Source of the DNA: Tritrichomonas foetus
Taxonomy: Eukaryota; Parabasalia; Tritrichomonadida; Tritrichomonadidae
Assembly (NCBI GenBank): GCA_001839685.1
Contig: MLAK01001259.1
Span: forward strand, 45,289 to 84,048
Reading direction: 5' to 3'
Length of the DNA stretch: 38,760 bases
Shown here: positions 8,107 to 21,300 of the stretch, one piece after another
How the letters are laid out: every line of letters begins with the position of its first letter
How positions within the stretch are numbered: the stretch's first letter is position 1
Made by a program: the position numbers and the translations under genes
Notes under the pieces: model-generated
Seen by the model: the letters and a program-made list of their open reading frames with translations, nothing else
The model's database searches: none
Told to the model about the DNA's origin: nothing

Positions 8107-9302
8107 CTCATGTTATCTGATTGTTCCAAATTATGGTTGAATATATATGTCGGTATTTTAATTCGATTTGCTTTATATTAATTTGTTTGAATGATACTAA
8201 TATACATTTTATTCGTGAGACATATCTTTGCAATGGCTGCGTATCTGCACATTTTATCCCTTAACTTTATTGTCTTAAAATAATACAAGAATGTTGTAAA
8301 TTTTTATTGTCTTTTTGATATTTCACTTTTGAATCATCAGAATGAAAATAGATATCTGATGAACAGCATATGTTCATGCTCCATCATGGGATTTTTTGTA
8401 AGAGCTTACTTTGTCAAAACATATATTTGATAATGGAAAGCAATATGGTGTCGTTTATAAAAAATAATCAGAAATTTCATTTAAAAATTAGGAAAGAATT
8501 AATTATCTTTCAAATTAATATCAAGATTTGGTTGTTTCTATATAAGTTCAACAATTACATAATGATCATTGCAACATGCTATATAAATTGTTTTTTGCTG
8601 AATAATAATTAAAAAATTTGGAAAATTTAAAGAATAATTAATGGAAAAAAAATGATCTTTCGAATTAATACATGATTTCGCTGTTGAAGCAGAAAACAAT
8701 AAATCAGATAAAGAAGCAACTGTGGGGAATGTAAGATATCGACAATAAGTACACTAATATCAGATGTCGAGTGTCAGATGAAGCTTTTCATAATTGTTTC
8801 CAATGATACAATATCTAAATTTCTGTAGGAATCTCTTTGCTAAACCATAGAGACCACAAAATATTAATAGAACCAAATGGCAGTCAGTAATATAAAAGCG
8901 AATAATCGAGAAAACTAATTCATTTCCATTCATTGTTAATATCTGAATTGTAAATTTTTAAATAAAATTAATGTAATTATTAAAATCATTTGAACTAATT
9001 AATTTTGCAATTTCGTCATTTTTTCCTTTTCCTATTGATTTCCTCCTCTTTCGTTTTATCAATCATTTGGATCTAAACTTGAGTTTATGATTAAGTTCCT
9101 GTTTTTTAGTCTCTTGAAAACATAATCCATTATAATAATAAATAAGAGGAGGAAAAAAAGTAAAATTAGTATGTAAAATACTAAGATTTCAACAAAAATT
9201 CATAGAATAAAAAAAGATGAACATTAAAATATCTGCGATATATTATTATTTACAAACATATAACTAATAGTACTAACATATAATCTATATCATATCAAAA
9301 AA
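8107..9302. other. 1.2-kb intergenic region between convergent genes
   Basis: No gene that I can support. An 80-codon ORF at 8370-8612 has AT-driven composition (Ile/Asn/Lys/Phe) and no recognisable features. The region holds a 7-bp inverted repeat (8359-8377) and an imperfect direct repeat (ATCTTTC[AG]AATTAATA at 8508 and 8654). Confidence 0.5.
8359..8377. repeat. Inverted repeat ATGAACA-gcata-TGTTCAT
   Basis: Perfect 7-bp arms with a 5-nt loop, 250 bp past the stop of the small gene. It could form a hairpin in a read-through RNA. No known role. Confidence 0.4.
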
Positions 9303-11363
9303 TTAAGTCTCTAGCTTGTTATGAATCATTTGATAAATATCTATTTCTTCTGCTTCTTCAGCTATTTCCAATGGTGTCAAATTTTCGCCATTTTTAATAT
9401 TCAAATTAATTCCAGGTGCATCAAGAAGTAAACTTACTATTTCATCTTCACCATTCAGTGCTGCCAGATGTAAAGGTGTAGATTTTTCAGAGTCAAGCAT
9501 ATTCACATCAATTCCTGGATATTTGATAAAAAACTTTACACTTTGAACAATTCCATTTGCTGCCGCGAGATGAAAAGGTGTTTCATTGCTGGAGTCTTCT
9601 TCAAAGAGGCTTGCACCATTATTTAGTAAAATTTTAAGGAGTTCTTCATTTCCAGCAAGTGAAGCAATATGTAATGGTGTTCGACCATCCTTATCTTTAA
9701 TGTTTTTATCAGTTTTCTCACTACTAAGTAATGCTTTCATAACCAGTTCTGTTTCTGGTGTGAAATTCCTTGCACATATATGAATTGGAGCATCACCTTC
9801 ATTATTAATAACGTTTAAATTAAGATCATCACGCCCCATTAAAAGAGTAGTGCCTACGTCAAAATTATTCCTAGTTGCTGTGTGAAGAGGAGTATCACCA
9901 TTTGCATCTTGACTGTTAATTTCAATTTCTTTCAATTTGATAAGTTCTTTCAGAATAATCACTTGTTGTTCATCAACTGCGTGATGTAAAGGAGTCATTC
10001 CAAGAGAATCTTTTTCATTGAGGTCAAATCTTCCATCTTCAACCATTAAATTAAACAATTCAAGACGACCCATTTGTGCACCAATTGAAAGTGCTGATTG
10101 GCCTTGTGGATCTTTTAATGCAACATCAATGTTTTTATGTTTGAGGAGTATAGAAAGGGCTTCAATTGAATTATTCGATGTTGCATTGATTAAAGGCGTG
10201 TTTCCTTCATCATCAAAAGAATTCACATCACAACCATTTTCAATACAAAGAAGAATCAATCGAATATTATTAGCTGCAGCTGCCATATGTAGCACGTGCG
10301 CTTGGTTTAAATCAAGTGAAATTTTATCTTTGATCCACATAAAAAGATCGATTCTAAAATATAAAACAGATGCCTCAATTGATGATATATCAGTTTCTAT
10401 TCCAATTTCATCACATTTTGAAATAATCGAAGTGAATCCACCAGCAATGGTGCAATACATAATGTTGTGACCACTTTTATCCACACATTTTTTATCAGCA
10501 CCATTTTGAATTAAAAAGTTGAAGATTTTAACTGCCCCATGAAAAGCAGCAAATTGGATTAATCGTAGACCCGACCAAATAAGCTTTGAATATTCCCATG
10601 GACTGCTTGGAAGATATTCATTCATATCAAAATTCGGCTGAGCTGCGATTTGTTGAAAAGAGTCAATGTCATCATTGATTATGATAAGAGGAATAGAATG
10701 AGGCATGTAAATTATTCTGCTAATTTCCGTAAATTTTTCCCAGTTATTCTGGCGCATGAATTCGAACATTTCTATGAACGTTTGGCTGGAGTTTGGGACG
10801 ACGTCGTTTTTGTAGTAGACATTTATTCTGTCGATATGATCTGCATAAAATTCGGGCGATAGCTTCTGAATTTCTGGTGCAAACCAGCAAAGCATGACCC
10901 AGCCGGCATAGCCCCTTGATTTGGCGTCGTTGTAGAATTTCGTGCAGGCATCTACAACCTCGTCCATCGTGAAGACATTCTGGAGGTAGCATTCACGCAG
11001 GAGGGCGACAAAGGAGATGCTCTGAAGGAGTGGCAATTCGAAGGTGAGAAAAAGCGACCGGAAATATTCAATGAAATTCGAATCGGATTGATGTTGACAT
11101 ATTTTCTTGATCAAATCGACGTATAGAAATCGCGAAGTCGGACGAATACAGACAGCGGTGTGAAGTTGGTTGAATAGAAATGTGAGGGCGGTTTTCGAAG
11201 TAAAGCAATTCGATTTGATTATCTTGTCCATCGTGGATTCCATATTTTCTGCGGTGAGACCAAAGACAAAATCTTGATATTGCGAAGCAACAATCCACTT
11301 CTCGCAGGACTCTTTGTCAAGAACATGGTAAATGCTTGATTCGCTCATTGGTGCAGATTTCAT
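9303..11363 (-). CDS. Ankyrin-repeat protein with DUF3447-type N-terminal half
   Basis: 686 residues. The N-terminal part (1-225) is helical and without a named domain. Residues about 225-300, with IPLIIINDDIDSFQ and then RLIQFAAFHGAVKIFNFLI, match the DUF3447-plus-ankyrin layout that is greatly expanded in trichomonads. About twelve ankyrin repeats follow to residue 680, with clear helix starts TPLHHAV, TPLHTAT, APIHICA, TPLHIAS, TPFHLAA, TPLHLAA and TPLEIAE. Ankyrin stacks bind proteins, and no enzymatic part is visible. Partners and location cannot be inferred. The first roughly 208 codons (10740-11363) run at about 45-55% G+C, and the rest at about 28-35%, with an abrupt change. Met5 is an alternative start. 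Confidence 0.93.
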   Translation of the reverse strand: MKSAPMSESSIYHVLDKESCEKWIVASQYQDFVFGLTAENMESTMDKIIKSNCFTSKTALTFLFNQLHTAVCIRPTSRFLYVDLIKKICQHQSDSNFIEYFRSLFLTFELPLLQSISFVALLRECYLQNVFTMDEVVDACTKFYNDAKSRGYAGWVMLCWFAPEIQKLSPEFYADHIDRINVYYKNDVVPNSSQTFIEMFEFMRQNNWEKFTEISRIIYMPHSIPLIIINDDIDSFQQIAAQPNFDMNEYLPSSPWEYSKLIWSGLRLIQFAAFHGAVKIFNFLIQNGADKKCVDKSGHNIMYCTIAGGFTSIISKCDEIGIETDISSIEASVLYFRIDLFMWIKDKISLDLNQAHVLHMAAAANNIRLILLCIENGCDVNSFDDEGNTPLINATSNNSIEALSILLKHKNIDVALKDPQGQSALSIGAQMGRLELFNLMVEDGRFDLNEKDSLGMTPLHHAVDEQQVIILKELIKLKEIEINSQDANGDTPLHTATRNNFDVGTTLLMGRDDLNLNVINNEGDAPIHICARNFTPETELVMKALLSSEKTDKNIKDKDGRTPLHIASLAGNEELLKILLNNGASLFEEDSSNETPFHLAAANGIVQSVKFFIKYPGIDVNMLDSEKSTPLHLAALNGEDEIVSLLLDAPGINLNIKNGENLTPLEIAEEAEEIDIYQMIHNKLET

Positions 11364-12385
11364 AGAAACTTTTTCATAATATCGTTCCAGTTTTTCATGG
11401 TATTGTAAAAACTGTTATGAATGAAAATTCAATGTTTGAATTGAAAACAAAAAATTCGATATCCACTTTTTCAATATGATTAATTGCTTCACAAAACACA
11501 AACTAAATCAATTGAATGTTGAGTATTTGTGTGATTATTTTTTTGATAGAGAACTATGAAAAAATTGAATTCTTTCTCAATTTCTAATTGATTAAAGTGA
11601 TCAAAACTTTTAAATTATCTGGAAAATGAAAGCATAATTTAGGTAATAACCATATGGATAGTATTTAACTATAAATGTATTAAAAGAAAATATATTAATA
11701 AAATATTTCATGAATACAAATATATCCTGTTATCAGGAGAAGCTTTTATTCTTTTAGAACATTATTTTTGAAATTGTTGTACATCAAAATTTATTGAATA
11801 TCAAGATAAAAAAATTTTGACAAGTCCCCTAGTGATTTGACGTTTTAGGTGCTATCACATGAAAATTAGGTTTTCACAACAAACAAATAAACTTATAAAG
11901 TATAAAATGTTTCGAAAAATTAGTTTTTTTTAATGAAATGGTTCAGAATAAAAATAAATCCTATTTTTCAATTTAAAATTCTTTCTAAATATCTTGTGGC
12001 ATATTTAATATTCATTAAAATAAAAATCTAAACGTAAAAAAATCAATAATTGCGAAGCCTACTTAATATCACAAATTTAATATCAAGACAAAATAATTTT
12101 TAATATTCTATAATATGAAAATATAATGTGTTTCTAGATCTAGTATCATAATATCCCAACGTTTTGTATAATGATAAATATGAATAATTAGCGTAAAATG
12201 TCAAAATTCATAAAACAAATCGAATCAATAATTCAACTAAAAATATTTGTGAGCATGTGAAAATAAAAACAAAAAAATTGATGTCACACAATATTTTATA
12301 AATAATAATCAAATAAAAATCAAATTCATAGGTAATAATATCCATATTCAATAGTGAAAGCATATCAATTAATCGTCTATCAAAA
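11364..12385. other. 1-kb intergenic region, ankyrin / dynein genes
   Basis: Strongly AT-rich with no gene recognised. It contains the ankyrin-gene promoter region at its left end, including the 18-nt repeat at 11379-11396, and the 3' flank of the dynein gene at its right end. A small CCTG-ttat-CAGG hairpin lies near 11728. Confidence 0.5.
11379..11396. promoter_or_regulatory. 18-nt element ATATCGTTCCAGTTTTTC, second copy
   Basis: Exact copy of 7590-7607. Here it lies 16 bp upstream of the ankyrin start codon, in reverse orientation relative to that gene, so the gene reads GGAACGATAT. The AACGATA core resembles trichomonad Myb sites. Both copies are followed on the plus strand by an ATG within 0-1 nt, which may be coincidence. 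Confidence 0.45.
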
Positions 12386-15300
12386 TCATGCTTCCAGTAA
12401 GATAGCAACGCCACTTTTAACCCAGTGGCTTGGGGATCCAAGATTAGGATTAATCTTCAAATTAAAGTCGGAAACATAAGTTGGACCTCGTAATTTTGTC
12501 ACATAAACAGGACATTCATAATAAACGGCACTTCTTCCTCCCTGTGGTTTATCAATATAGACTGCTCTCACATAAATAACTGGTAATTGTGGATACAGTT
12601 CTTTAAGAAATGCCTCATTGAGAGAAGACATTTTAGAGTCCCATCTTGCGCCTTCAAGGAACAAACCATGAATATAAGCGCCATCACGAGGTGGAACATC
12701 AATATCAGATTCTTGCTTCTTTGTAACTTCAACAGTTAAAACAGTTTGATCAAGTGGCCATCCATTCTTACGAGCAGCACTTTGTGCAACTGCTGTAAGG
12801 AAAGATGATGGGTTAAACAATCCAGGAAGCCAAACAGATGTTGGTAAAGTTAATTCAGCACTCCAATCAACGAGTTGTTTATGTCTATCAAGTAAATCTT
12901 TCCACCATGGCATTAACGGTCTAAGTGAAGCATATGCTAACTTTTCCCATGAGGATGGAACCGAACTTACATAAATAGCCATCATCAAAGTATCCATTGC
13001 TTCAGAAATTGTAAGTTCACCAGAAAGACCCATTAATAACTCGCTGAGTGAACGCTTGATTTCAGCCATAAGAATATTCATTCTTTCACATTCTTGTAAA
13101 CAAATTGAAACATAAGGTTCATGCTTTTCTACACGATTATAAAGTTCTTGAATGTTAAATGGTTCAGGAATATTAGGAATAATTTCTTCAAGTGTTCTTT
13201 TAACACTTTTTTCCATTGAAGTGTCACCTTCTTCAGATCCAGCAACTCTTGGTTGCACATTTAATAAAGTGTTGAAGATGAAGTCGGTCTGTGTAGTCAA
13301 AGAACCAATTTCTGCATTAGGATGCATTCCAAAAATGTAAGGTGATTCATCAGGGAATTCCCTAAGTGCATATTCCTTATATTCTTCCATTGTTGCAAGA
13401 CTTGTAGGTGCTGGAAATCCAGGAACAAGTTCAGCACCCTCGAAATCATCTTTATCAAATGATTCTAAATATGTCTTACATAATCTACGATCTCTATCGT
13501 CAGAAATGTGACCACCATACATGATTTCACCAATGAGGTAGCGAAGTGGAACCCATGGAATTGGTGCAGCTTGATCCAATGAATCGAATAACAATTCAGC
13601 ACAAATTTGAAGATCACTTGGGTTGAAATTATAGACTTTGTTAAATCCTTGTGGACCAAATTTACGTCTTTCAACCATAATTGCATGGAAAACACAAAGA
13701 TGGAACAAAAGTGCTTTGTATTCACGATCTTTTTGACATTGTTCCATGGTATCATCACTGAAAAGACTGAGTGCACGCATGAGGTTAGCTTTAGTCCCTC
13801 TTGCTGGTTCAGAAGTGATTTTAATGGAGTTTTGGAGTAATCCAGCTGGAATATCATCGCAAGGCTCACCTGTATAGAAGATTCTGAAAGTTGGATGAAG
13901 TTCCTCCATTCTTAACTTTTCAATATGCTTTTCAAGGACCATTAGCCAACTTCCCATTAAATGTAAGTTTTGGCAAATCACCCATCCACCTTCTTTGGCT
14001 CCTCGGCTTAATGCATTAAGTGCATTTTCTTCTTGGCCTTCACCAAGAGAAATATTATATAATGTTCCTTTTTCTTCAGTGAATCCGTATTTTTCACCTA
14101 AAATTTCAATGTTTTTGACAGGATCAATACCAGGAGAAAGAATGAAGAATAAAGCCATTAATGGCGTGGATTCTTCATAAGTTTGTTGAAGGGAGAAAAC
14201 AACATCTTCTGTATATTTCTCACCAATTTGGTTCGAAATGAATTGTGTTAAAGCATTAACCATTCTATCAGGTCTGAGTGCTCGAATTACCAATAATCTT
14301 TGGAATTCGGTTTTATTTTTATAATCAAGTGGAAGTTTTTCATTCTCTGGCATTTCTAAGTCACACCATTTCTGCCAAGGCTTTGTTCTCATTGTTATAT
14401 CTTGTGGAAGTGAATTGAATGCTTGCAAGCTTCCTAATCCAACTGCAGCGCCCCAACATGAATCACTTAACCATTCTGGCGCTGGATTAGGCATTGCCAT
14501 TGATCTTGGACAACGTAGTAAGTGCATGAATTCATCCATCTTGATTGATTGAATCTGTTTGTCACCAAGTAAAATTCTAAAGCATAGAAGTGCAGTGAAA
14601 ATCATTTGGTGACGTTGGAAAAGACCTCTCATTGCCCATCTAAATGTCTTAAATGTGATTGAATCAACTAATGCATTTTCTCTGAAAACTGGGTTTGTAG
14701 AGGCCTCAGCTTCGTCCATGGCGGCAGTGAAAACTGTTACAAATGAAGAAAGCGAGAATTGATACATATGATCTATCTTAGCCAGATCAACAAGAATGAA
14801 ATATAGTAAAGCGGCTCTTCCGGCAACTCTTCTGTAAGCTTCACGATGTTGTGAAATTTCTTGGCCCGTTTCAATTGCTTTTTGCACACGTTCTGTAAGT
14901 TCAGCAGACATTACTTTCGACTTATCGAGTGTATTCATAAGATCAGTATCTTCAATTAAATTAGCACCTGGTTTAGAAAGTCTATTCAAAAGATCATCTT
15001 CTAAGTTTTGCATAGTAATTTTATCTTCATTCATTTGAGTAATTAACCTTGCTTTCTCTTCTTCGAGACCAGGTTTCTCATGTTTAACCACATATCCAAG
15101 AAGTTGCTCTTCTAAACCATCAAGAGTAACTGTAAAGTTAATCACAGTTGTTTGTGCTTGATATTCTGGTTTGAAATTGGGGTTGGCTAGTTTAGTTTGA
15201 AGATAAAGTTTGAATTTTTCATTAAACTCAACTTCACGATCACCAATTTGAATGATATTTCTTCTTCCTCTTCGAACAACATTTCGTCCAAGTAATGGAT

Positions 15301-18300
15301 CAATGATTGGATCAAATTGTTCACCAACATTTTCAATTAAAACTGATTCACCGTTTTCTACAGCCATAACTAAAGTGTTAACAAAATTATCTTGACCAAA
15401 ACGAAGAACTCGTAAATTATTAGCTTCTTGATTATTTCGAATCCATTTAATTCCTTGAAATTGTGGATCAATGAAAAGTGGCCATCTTTGACATGATGAT
15501 GTAATAGCTGCATTTTCAATAGAAACATGATCGTTTGGTAATCCTTGGTTATTCCATGTAGCAATAAGTGCTTCATTGCAAATTACATCTAATGGATCTT
15601 TCTTATATTTAACGTTTCCATTATCTAAGAAAGGTTTCCAAATGTCTTCAACAAGTCTTTCACGGAATGGTCTTGTAAATGGTCCTGCATACGAAACAAA
15701 AGCAGCAGCTAACAAAACATCGCCTACAACAGTAGTTACTTCTTCTTTATATTCCTCAATTTTATGTGCCCAACGAATACCTTCATCACCTAAACCAGCA
15801 ACAAGTTCTGTAGCTCTTGTGATTTTATCAGCCATTGATTGGGCTTCGGCTTGCGCATCATTTCTGGCTTGCTGTTGGGATTCAAGTTCATCTTTCAGTT
15901 TATTAAGTTGGTCTTCTAAGTTCTTTGCTTTAGCTTGAACTTTCTTAAGTTTTTCAACGCTTTCAATAAGCAGTTCTTCGGCTTCTTTGGCTGCGCGTTC
16001 TTTTGGAATGATATTTTGAATAACAGTATGATAGTTCAAAATATTATTCAACCAGACATACAGGTTTGCACATGCAGTTGATGCTTTTCTAACATCAGCT
16101 TCTTTAAATGTCCATTTAGCAACACGTTGCTTAGTTAATTGCATAATATCATTGTTCCAAAACTCAGGTAAACGTTGTAATGTTGTAAGGAAAGTAGAAG
16201 TATTGCTCATAAGTTTTTTAGCAGCACGCCATGACAAGTCTCTTGCGGGACGATTTCCTGGACTCAAAATTAAAACAACTGCCTGCATGACAGGATCGAC
16301 AGCTGCTGGTGGTGTTGAGAATGAAGCAAGTTCAGTAAGTGCTGCTTTTTCAATACAATCAATAGCAGCAAGTGCTTGCTCTTTCAGTGGCTGCGCTTTC
16401 TTTAATTCTTCACTTGCAATGGCTTGTTTCTCTTCAGCTTCAGCTTTAATTTTGGCTGTTTTAGCTTCTTCTCTCTGTGCAATTTCTGATTCTTTCTTAA
16501 CGATTGCAGTATCTTGTGAAATCTTTTCAATCAAAGCAACACATTCTGCTCGTTTTTCATCGACAATTTGTGTTTGTTTCTGAAGTTTGATTTTCATAAC
16601 TTCGACATCTTTTGAAGAATCTTGAAGCATCTTGAGACCTTTAGAAAAGTGATTTGCATTATTGTTAATCATATTCCTTGTCTTTTCAAGCATTGACTTG
16701 AATAAAGAAATAAGTTCAAGATATGATTTTGGTGTTGCATAATTATGTCTTCTTTCAGCTTCAAAGAAATCATCAGAAAGTTTAATAACCTTAGAATGTG
16801 CGTTAGCAATAAATTGAACAATAACTTCTGGATCATTTCCATCAAGTTCAAGTTCAGATAAGAAGCTTTTAGCAACAGAATACAAAGCATCATCGGGCCA
16901 TGGATGGAACCAATCAATAATCATGCAATTTACAAGAGCTGGGAATCTTCTGGCACGAATTCTGAAAGTATCACCAGATGGTGATTGACAGAATACTACC
17001 CTCATGTATTGTCTAACTCTGCTGGTGAAGAATTTCATGGCATCATCTGGTGTGAATGGAATTCCATGAACTTTCATATCACCTTTAACTGCAGAATAAA
17101 TTATTTCTTTATCTTCTTGTGAGAAAATGTCTGGTAAAACGCCTGTTGAAAGGAAGTCAGAGATTGGAATTAAGAATTTCTCGTCAGTCACTTGTGCATC
17201 AGTAAGCAAGAAAACAGTTGGATACTTCTTTCCACCCGTCTGAATAAAAACTTTTATAAGATCAGCATAAAATTCATTCATTCCATAATTATTAGCGAGA
17301 GTGATCTGGAAAACAGAAAATCCTACAAGATCGGCTGCTAGTCGAACAAGTGATTGTTTTCCACTACCGCCAAGACCAACAAGAAGCATATGACCATTTG
17401 GTGCAGTGATACCACGTGATATTCGAAGAACATGTTCAATAGCATCTTTGAAAAGTACTAAGTTCATAATTGTATGACTTTCATTATAATCTACAAGTTG
17501 ATCATTAATTACCTTTGTGCACATTTCAAAAGAAACCATTGGAGCATAACCATTTTCTTCAAAGCTGGCCTCGTCACCATCAGGTGGGAAAGCACAAAAC
17601 ATCATTTCATCACGAAGTACTTGTGTTTCAATCATTCCTTCAAAAGATTTAATTGTTGATGTAATAATAATATCTTTAGCTTTTTGATAATCATCGAGAT
17701 CAATTAAACGATCTGCATAAACACGAATTGCTTCAGTAGCCAATAATCTAGCCATCATGTCAGGTGATTTAACATAATTTGTTGTTGAACGCAGTAATCC
17801 CTGAAGAAGCTGGCAAAGATCACGCATATTGAAAATGTAATGGAAACGAATAGCTGTTGGCATAAACTTAGCTGAAATTTCTCGTTGAATTGCGAGCATT
17901 GTATCGATGCATTTTTGTGCAACATCGCGAATTCTTTGTTGGAATTGGTAATGATCTAAATGTCCGAAAAGCATAGAGGAAAGAATTTGTTTGACAGAAT
18001 TATCGGAAGGAATTCCAAGTGCAAATGTAGAAAAGTGTCTTTGTAAACGTGGATTGATTGTGAATGAACCAGCTGTTGGATTCATACATGAGACATAATT
18101 CACACCTTTGACATCTTTAATTGTCATTGCTTGTCTATCATACCAGTGCTGATAGTCAAGATGCTGCCTTAATAATGTCATTGGTGATTGTGTACCGAAT
18201 TGGTCAATTGCAGGCATGTTCATATCATCAATAAAGTAGATACATTTCTTTTGTGCTGGCGGAGCATAAAGTTTACCGGATTTCATTTCAAGAGCACTTT

Positions 18301-21300
18301 CAAGAAATGCTTGAAGTGCTGTTGATGTTGTATAATAATTGAAGTTGATGGCCCTAAACATAAACTCAACTTCATTAAATGATTGTAACAAGTTTCGAAT
18401 CAACACTGATTTTCCTGTTCCTGCAATACCTGCAAGCATAACTGGATGTCCATTTTCTACAAGCATCTTTGAAATATAATTAAGTCTTGTAGTTTCAGGA
18501 ACAAAAACAAGTGTTGATGCAACAGATTGTCCTGGAATATATTCATATTTAGGTGAAACTTCAGACCATGGCATGAATTTTTTGGTATCAGGATTGATGC
18601 AATAATCAAAAACAGTTCCTTGTTGTGGGAATACAACATTTCTCCATTCACTTCTCCACATTTGGTTGAATTGCAATCTATAATCACGTCCTTGATCATC
18701 ACAAGCGCCTCCAAATGCCCAAACAGCAGCAAAAACAAAGTAAAGTTCATATAAAGAAGCATCAGCATTAGCAGGAACATTCTTTTCGGTAAGCAGACCT
18801 TCTAAAAGTCTGCAAAGCGTATGAACCATTCCAACATCAGTGAGTGGAACAATATGTTGTAAAGTATTGTGCATGATTTCAATTGTTCTTGGAACATAAT
18901 TATTGAACAAAACAGTGAGTTGACTCTTTTCATTACCGTTTGTTCTTTTATCAATCCATGAATATGCATAGGCCATAAATCCAACATCTGTATCATTTAC
19001 ATACAAAATACCAGCACGTGAAACAGTAGCAGGCGTTGCATATTTCAAGTGGGCAATTTCAAAAATGAGTCTCATATGTGTTGTTAATGGAATTCTTTCA
19101 TTTGAAGCAAGTGTGAGAACCTTATTATCATCCATAACAGTATTTAGTGATTCAATCCAGTTGGGATCAATATCACCATCTAAAACAATCCATTTTGGAT
19201 TTTCGTGAGTCATTTTGGCTAAGTTTCTCATAATGCAAGAGAACAATCCATCTTGCCAATCTCTTGTTTGAGTATTCAAGAATCCAAATAATTCGTTATT
19301 AGTAACAGCTTTTGGATTAAGATCAACGTAGCTACATGGAGTTCCTTTCTTTGAATAAGAGCGAGAAAGTGCTCTCCAAACTTCAGTTTTACCATTTCCT
19401 GCGCCACCAATGATGAAAACAGAGTGTCTAACGCCAAGTAATTCTTCTAATTCGACGACTTTTCTAATAAATTGATCTTCGGCCTGTAATTTCGAGTGCA
19501 AAACAGTTTGTCTAATTTGTTCTTCCCAACGTAAGTTACGTTTTCTTGGAACATCAATTGCAGGGAACAAATCATTAATCAAACCAAGGAAAACTGGTAA
19601 ATCTGTTGTTATAATCTTTGGAATATTGAAATCTCTTAATGCACGCATTAAAACAGCTTCTTCTGACATATTTGGATCAGCAGATCTCAAAGAACCAGCA
19701 ACAACAAGAACTGATTTAACTGCACGAAGTCCCCAATCATAATGTTGTTGTTTTGAAAGGAGTTGATCACATCTGCTATATAACGTTGTGAACTTCTTTG
19801 TAAGTAAAGAAGCTGTCTTGAAACCTTCAGCCATCAACATAATTTCGCAGATGATTTGGAAATCTGGCACACACATTGAAACTGATCTAAAGAGTGCTTT
19901 AATATTTTCTGGTAATTCTGTACGACCAAGATAACCAGGATTCATAGTAATGAACATACCGCAAGTCCTCTTAAGTTTGATAAGTTCACCACCACAGAAT
20001 TTGAATTCTTCCATATTTGCCCTCAAGGCGTCAAGAATTGACTTAACTTGAATTGAAACGACAGAAAGAACTCTTGCAGCAATTCTATTGAATTCATCGA
20101 AGCATCCCCAAGCACCAGCTTGTGAAAGTCCTTTGAATGTGGCAGCTAATGATTCGTGATCCATTTGTTCCGAACAATTAAATACGAAACAGACTTGGCC
20201 CATAGCACGTGCAAGATCTTTTACAGTTTCTGTTTTGCCTGTTCCTGCAGGTCCTGCTGGTGCACCGCCCATGATACGTCGGAGTGATTGTGTAAGTGTA
20301 ATATAGCATCGATCTGTGAGAGGCGTAACAACAAGACGAGAAGGACTTCCAAGATATTCGTATTGGTAACGGAATTCTGCATCAATAATGTTGATGAAAC
20401 AATCACGCTCAGAATTACGCCATGAGAAACGAAGTTGTGATTGCCATTCAAAGCATTCATGAGTTTCTTCATGATTGTGATTCAATCTGAAAACAACATC
20501 TCTATTATGTGCATCTGTCTGACAAATAACAGTAACTTTCTTTCGATTAAGTGGACTTAAGTTTCCACTACGAATAAGTTCGATAAGTCCACCTAATTGT
20601 TGGTTTTGTTTAATGTTGTAGTCTCTCATTGCATTTTCTATACCTTCTTCGAGTTGTTTAAATGCAGTATTGACTTCTTTATTCCATTGGATACAAACAG
20701 CAGTTAAACCAATTTGTGCAAAGTTATTGACAATCCACTTTGGACGTTGATTGGTATCATATGCAGACGAAATAGCATCAGCAAGTTTATGTTTTAATGT
20801 TTCTTTGGCTGTATCAAGAAGCAACTGTAACCAATGCTCAACAGCGCCCTTCAATTCAATTTCCTCATCGAAATCAACTTTTTCACCTTCTCTGGAAATC
20901 ATTGCTTTACATGTTCTTGGACCTGTCCATTCAACTTTAACTAAGTTATCAAAAACTTTACCAAAGTGTTCTTCGATATCTTTTGGATTCCTTCCTTTGG
21001 ATAAAATATCCAATAAATCGTTTGATGAAACAAAGTAGAATCTTGGAAATGCCATTCTTTTTGTTTCGAGATATTCATTCAAAGATTTTTCGACGACTGT
21101 TAATTCACGAAGTTGTGCTTCAAGGAATTTCTGAATATTTGGTTGATTACATGTGTCAATAACATTAACATTAGCTTTCTGCTCCTTAATAAATTGATTC
21201 ATTTCTTTATCAATTCGTTCGAATGATTCTGATTGTGTTGGAAGCTGTTGGCGAATATCTTCTGAACCAATGAATATTGGCCTGAGATGTGTCCAGTGAG

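Noticed and set aside
8370..8612. 80-codon intergenic ORF
   Set aside because: AT-driven composition, no domain and no initiator near the ATG.
8508..8678. Imperfect direct repeat ATCTTTC[AG]AATTAATA
   Set aside because: Short, diverged and in very AT-rich DNA. Chance similarity cannot be excluded.
9272..9283. ACTAACATATAA resembling the trichomonad intron 3' signal
   Set aside because: The last two bases are AA, not AG. It lies outside any gene, and no matching 5' splice site is placed sensibly.
10018..10470. 150-codon ORF antisense to the ankyrin repeats
   Set aside because: Mirror frame of a clear ankyrin-coding sequence, with no independent support.
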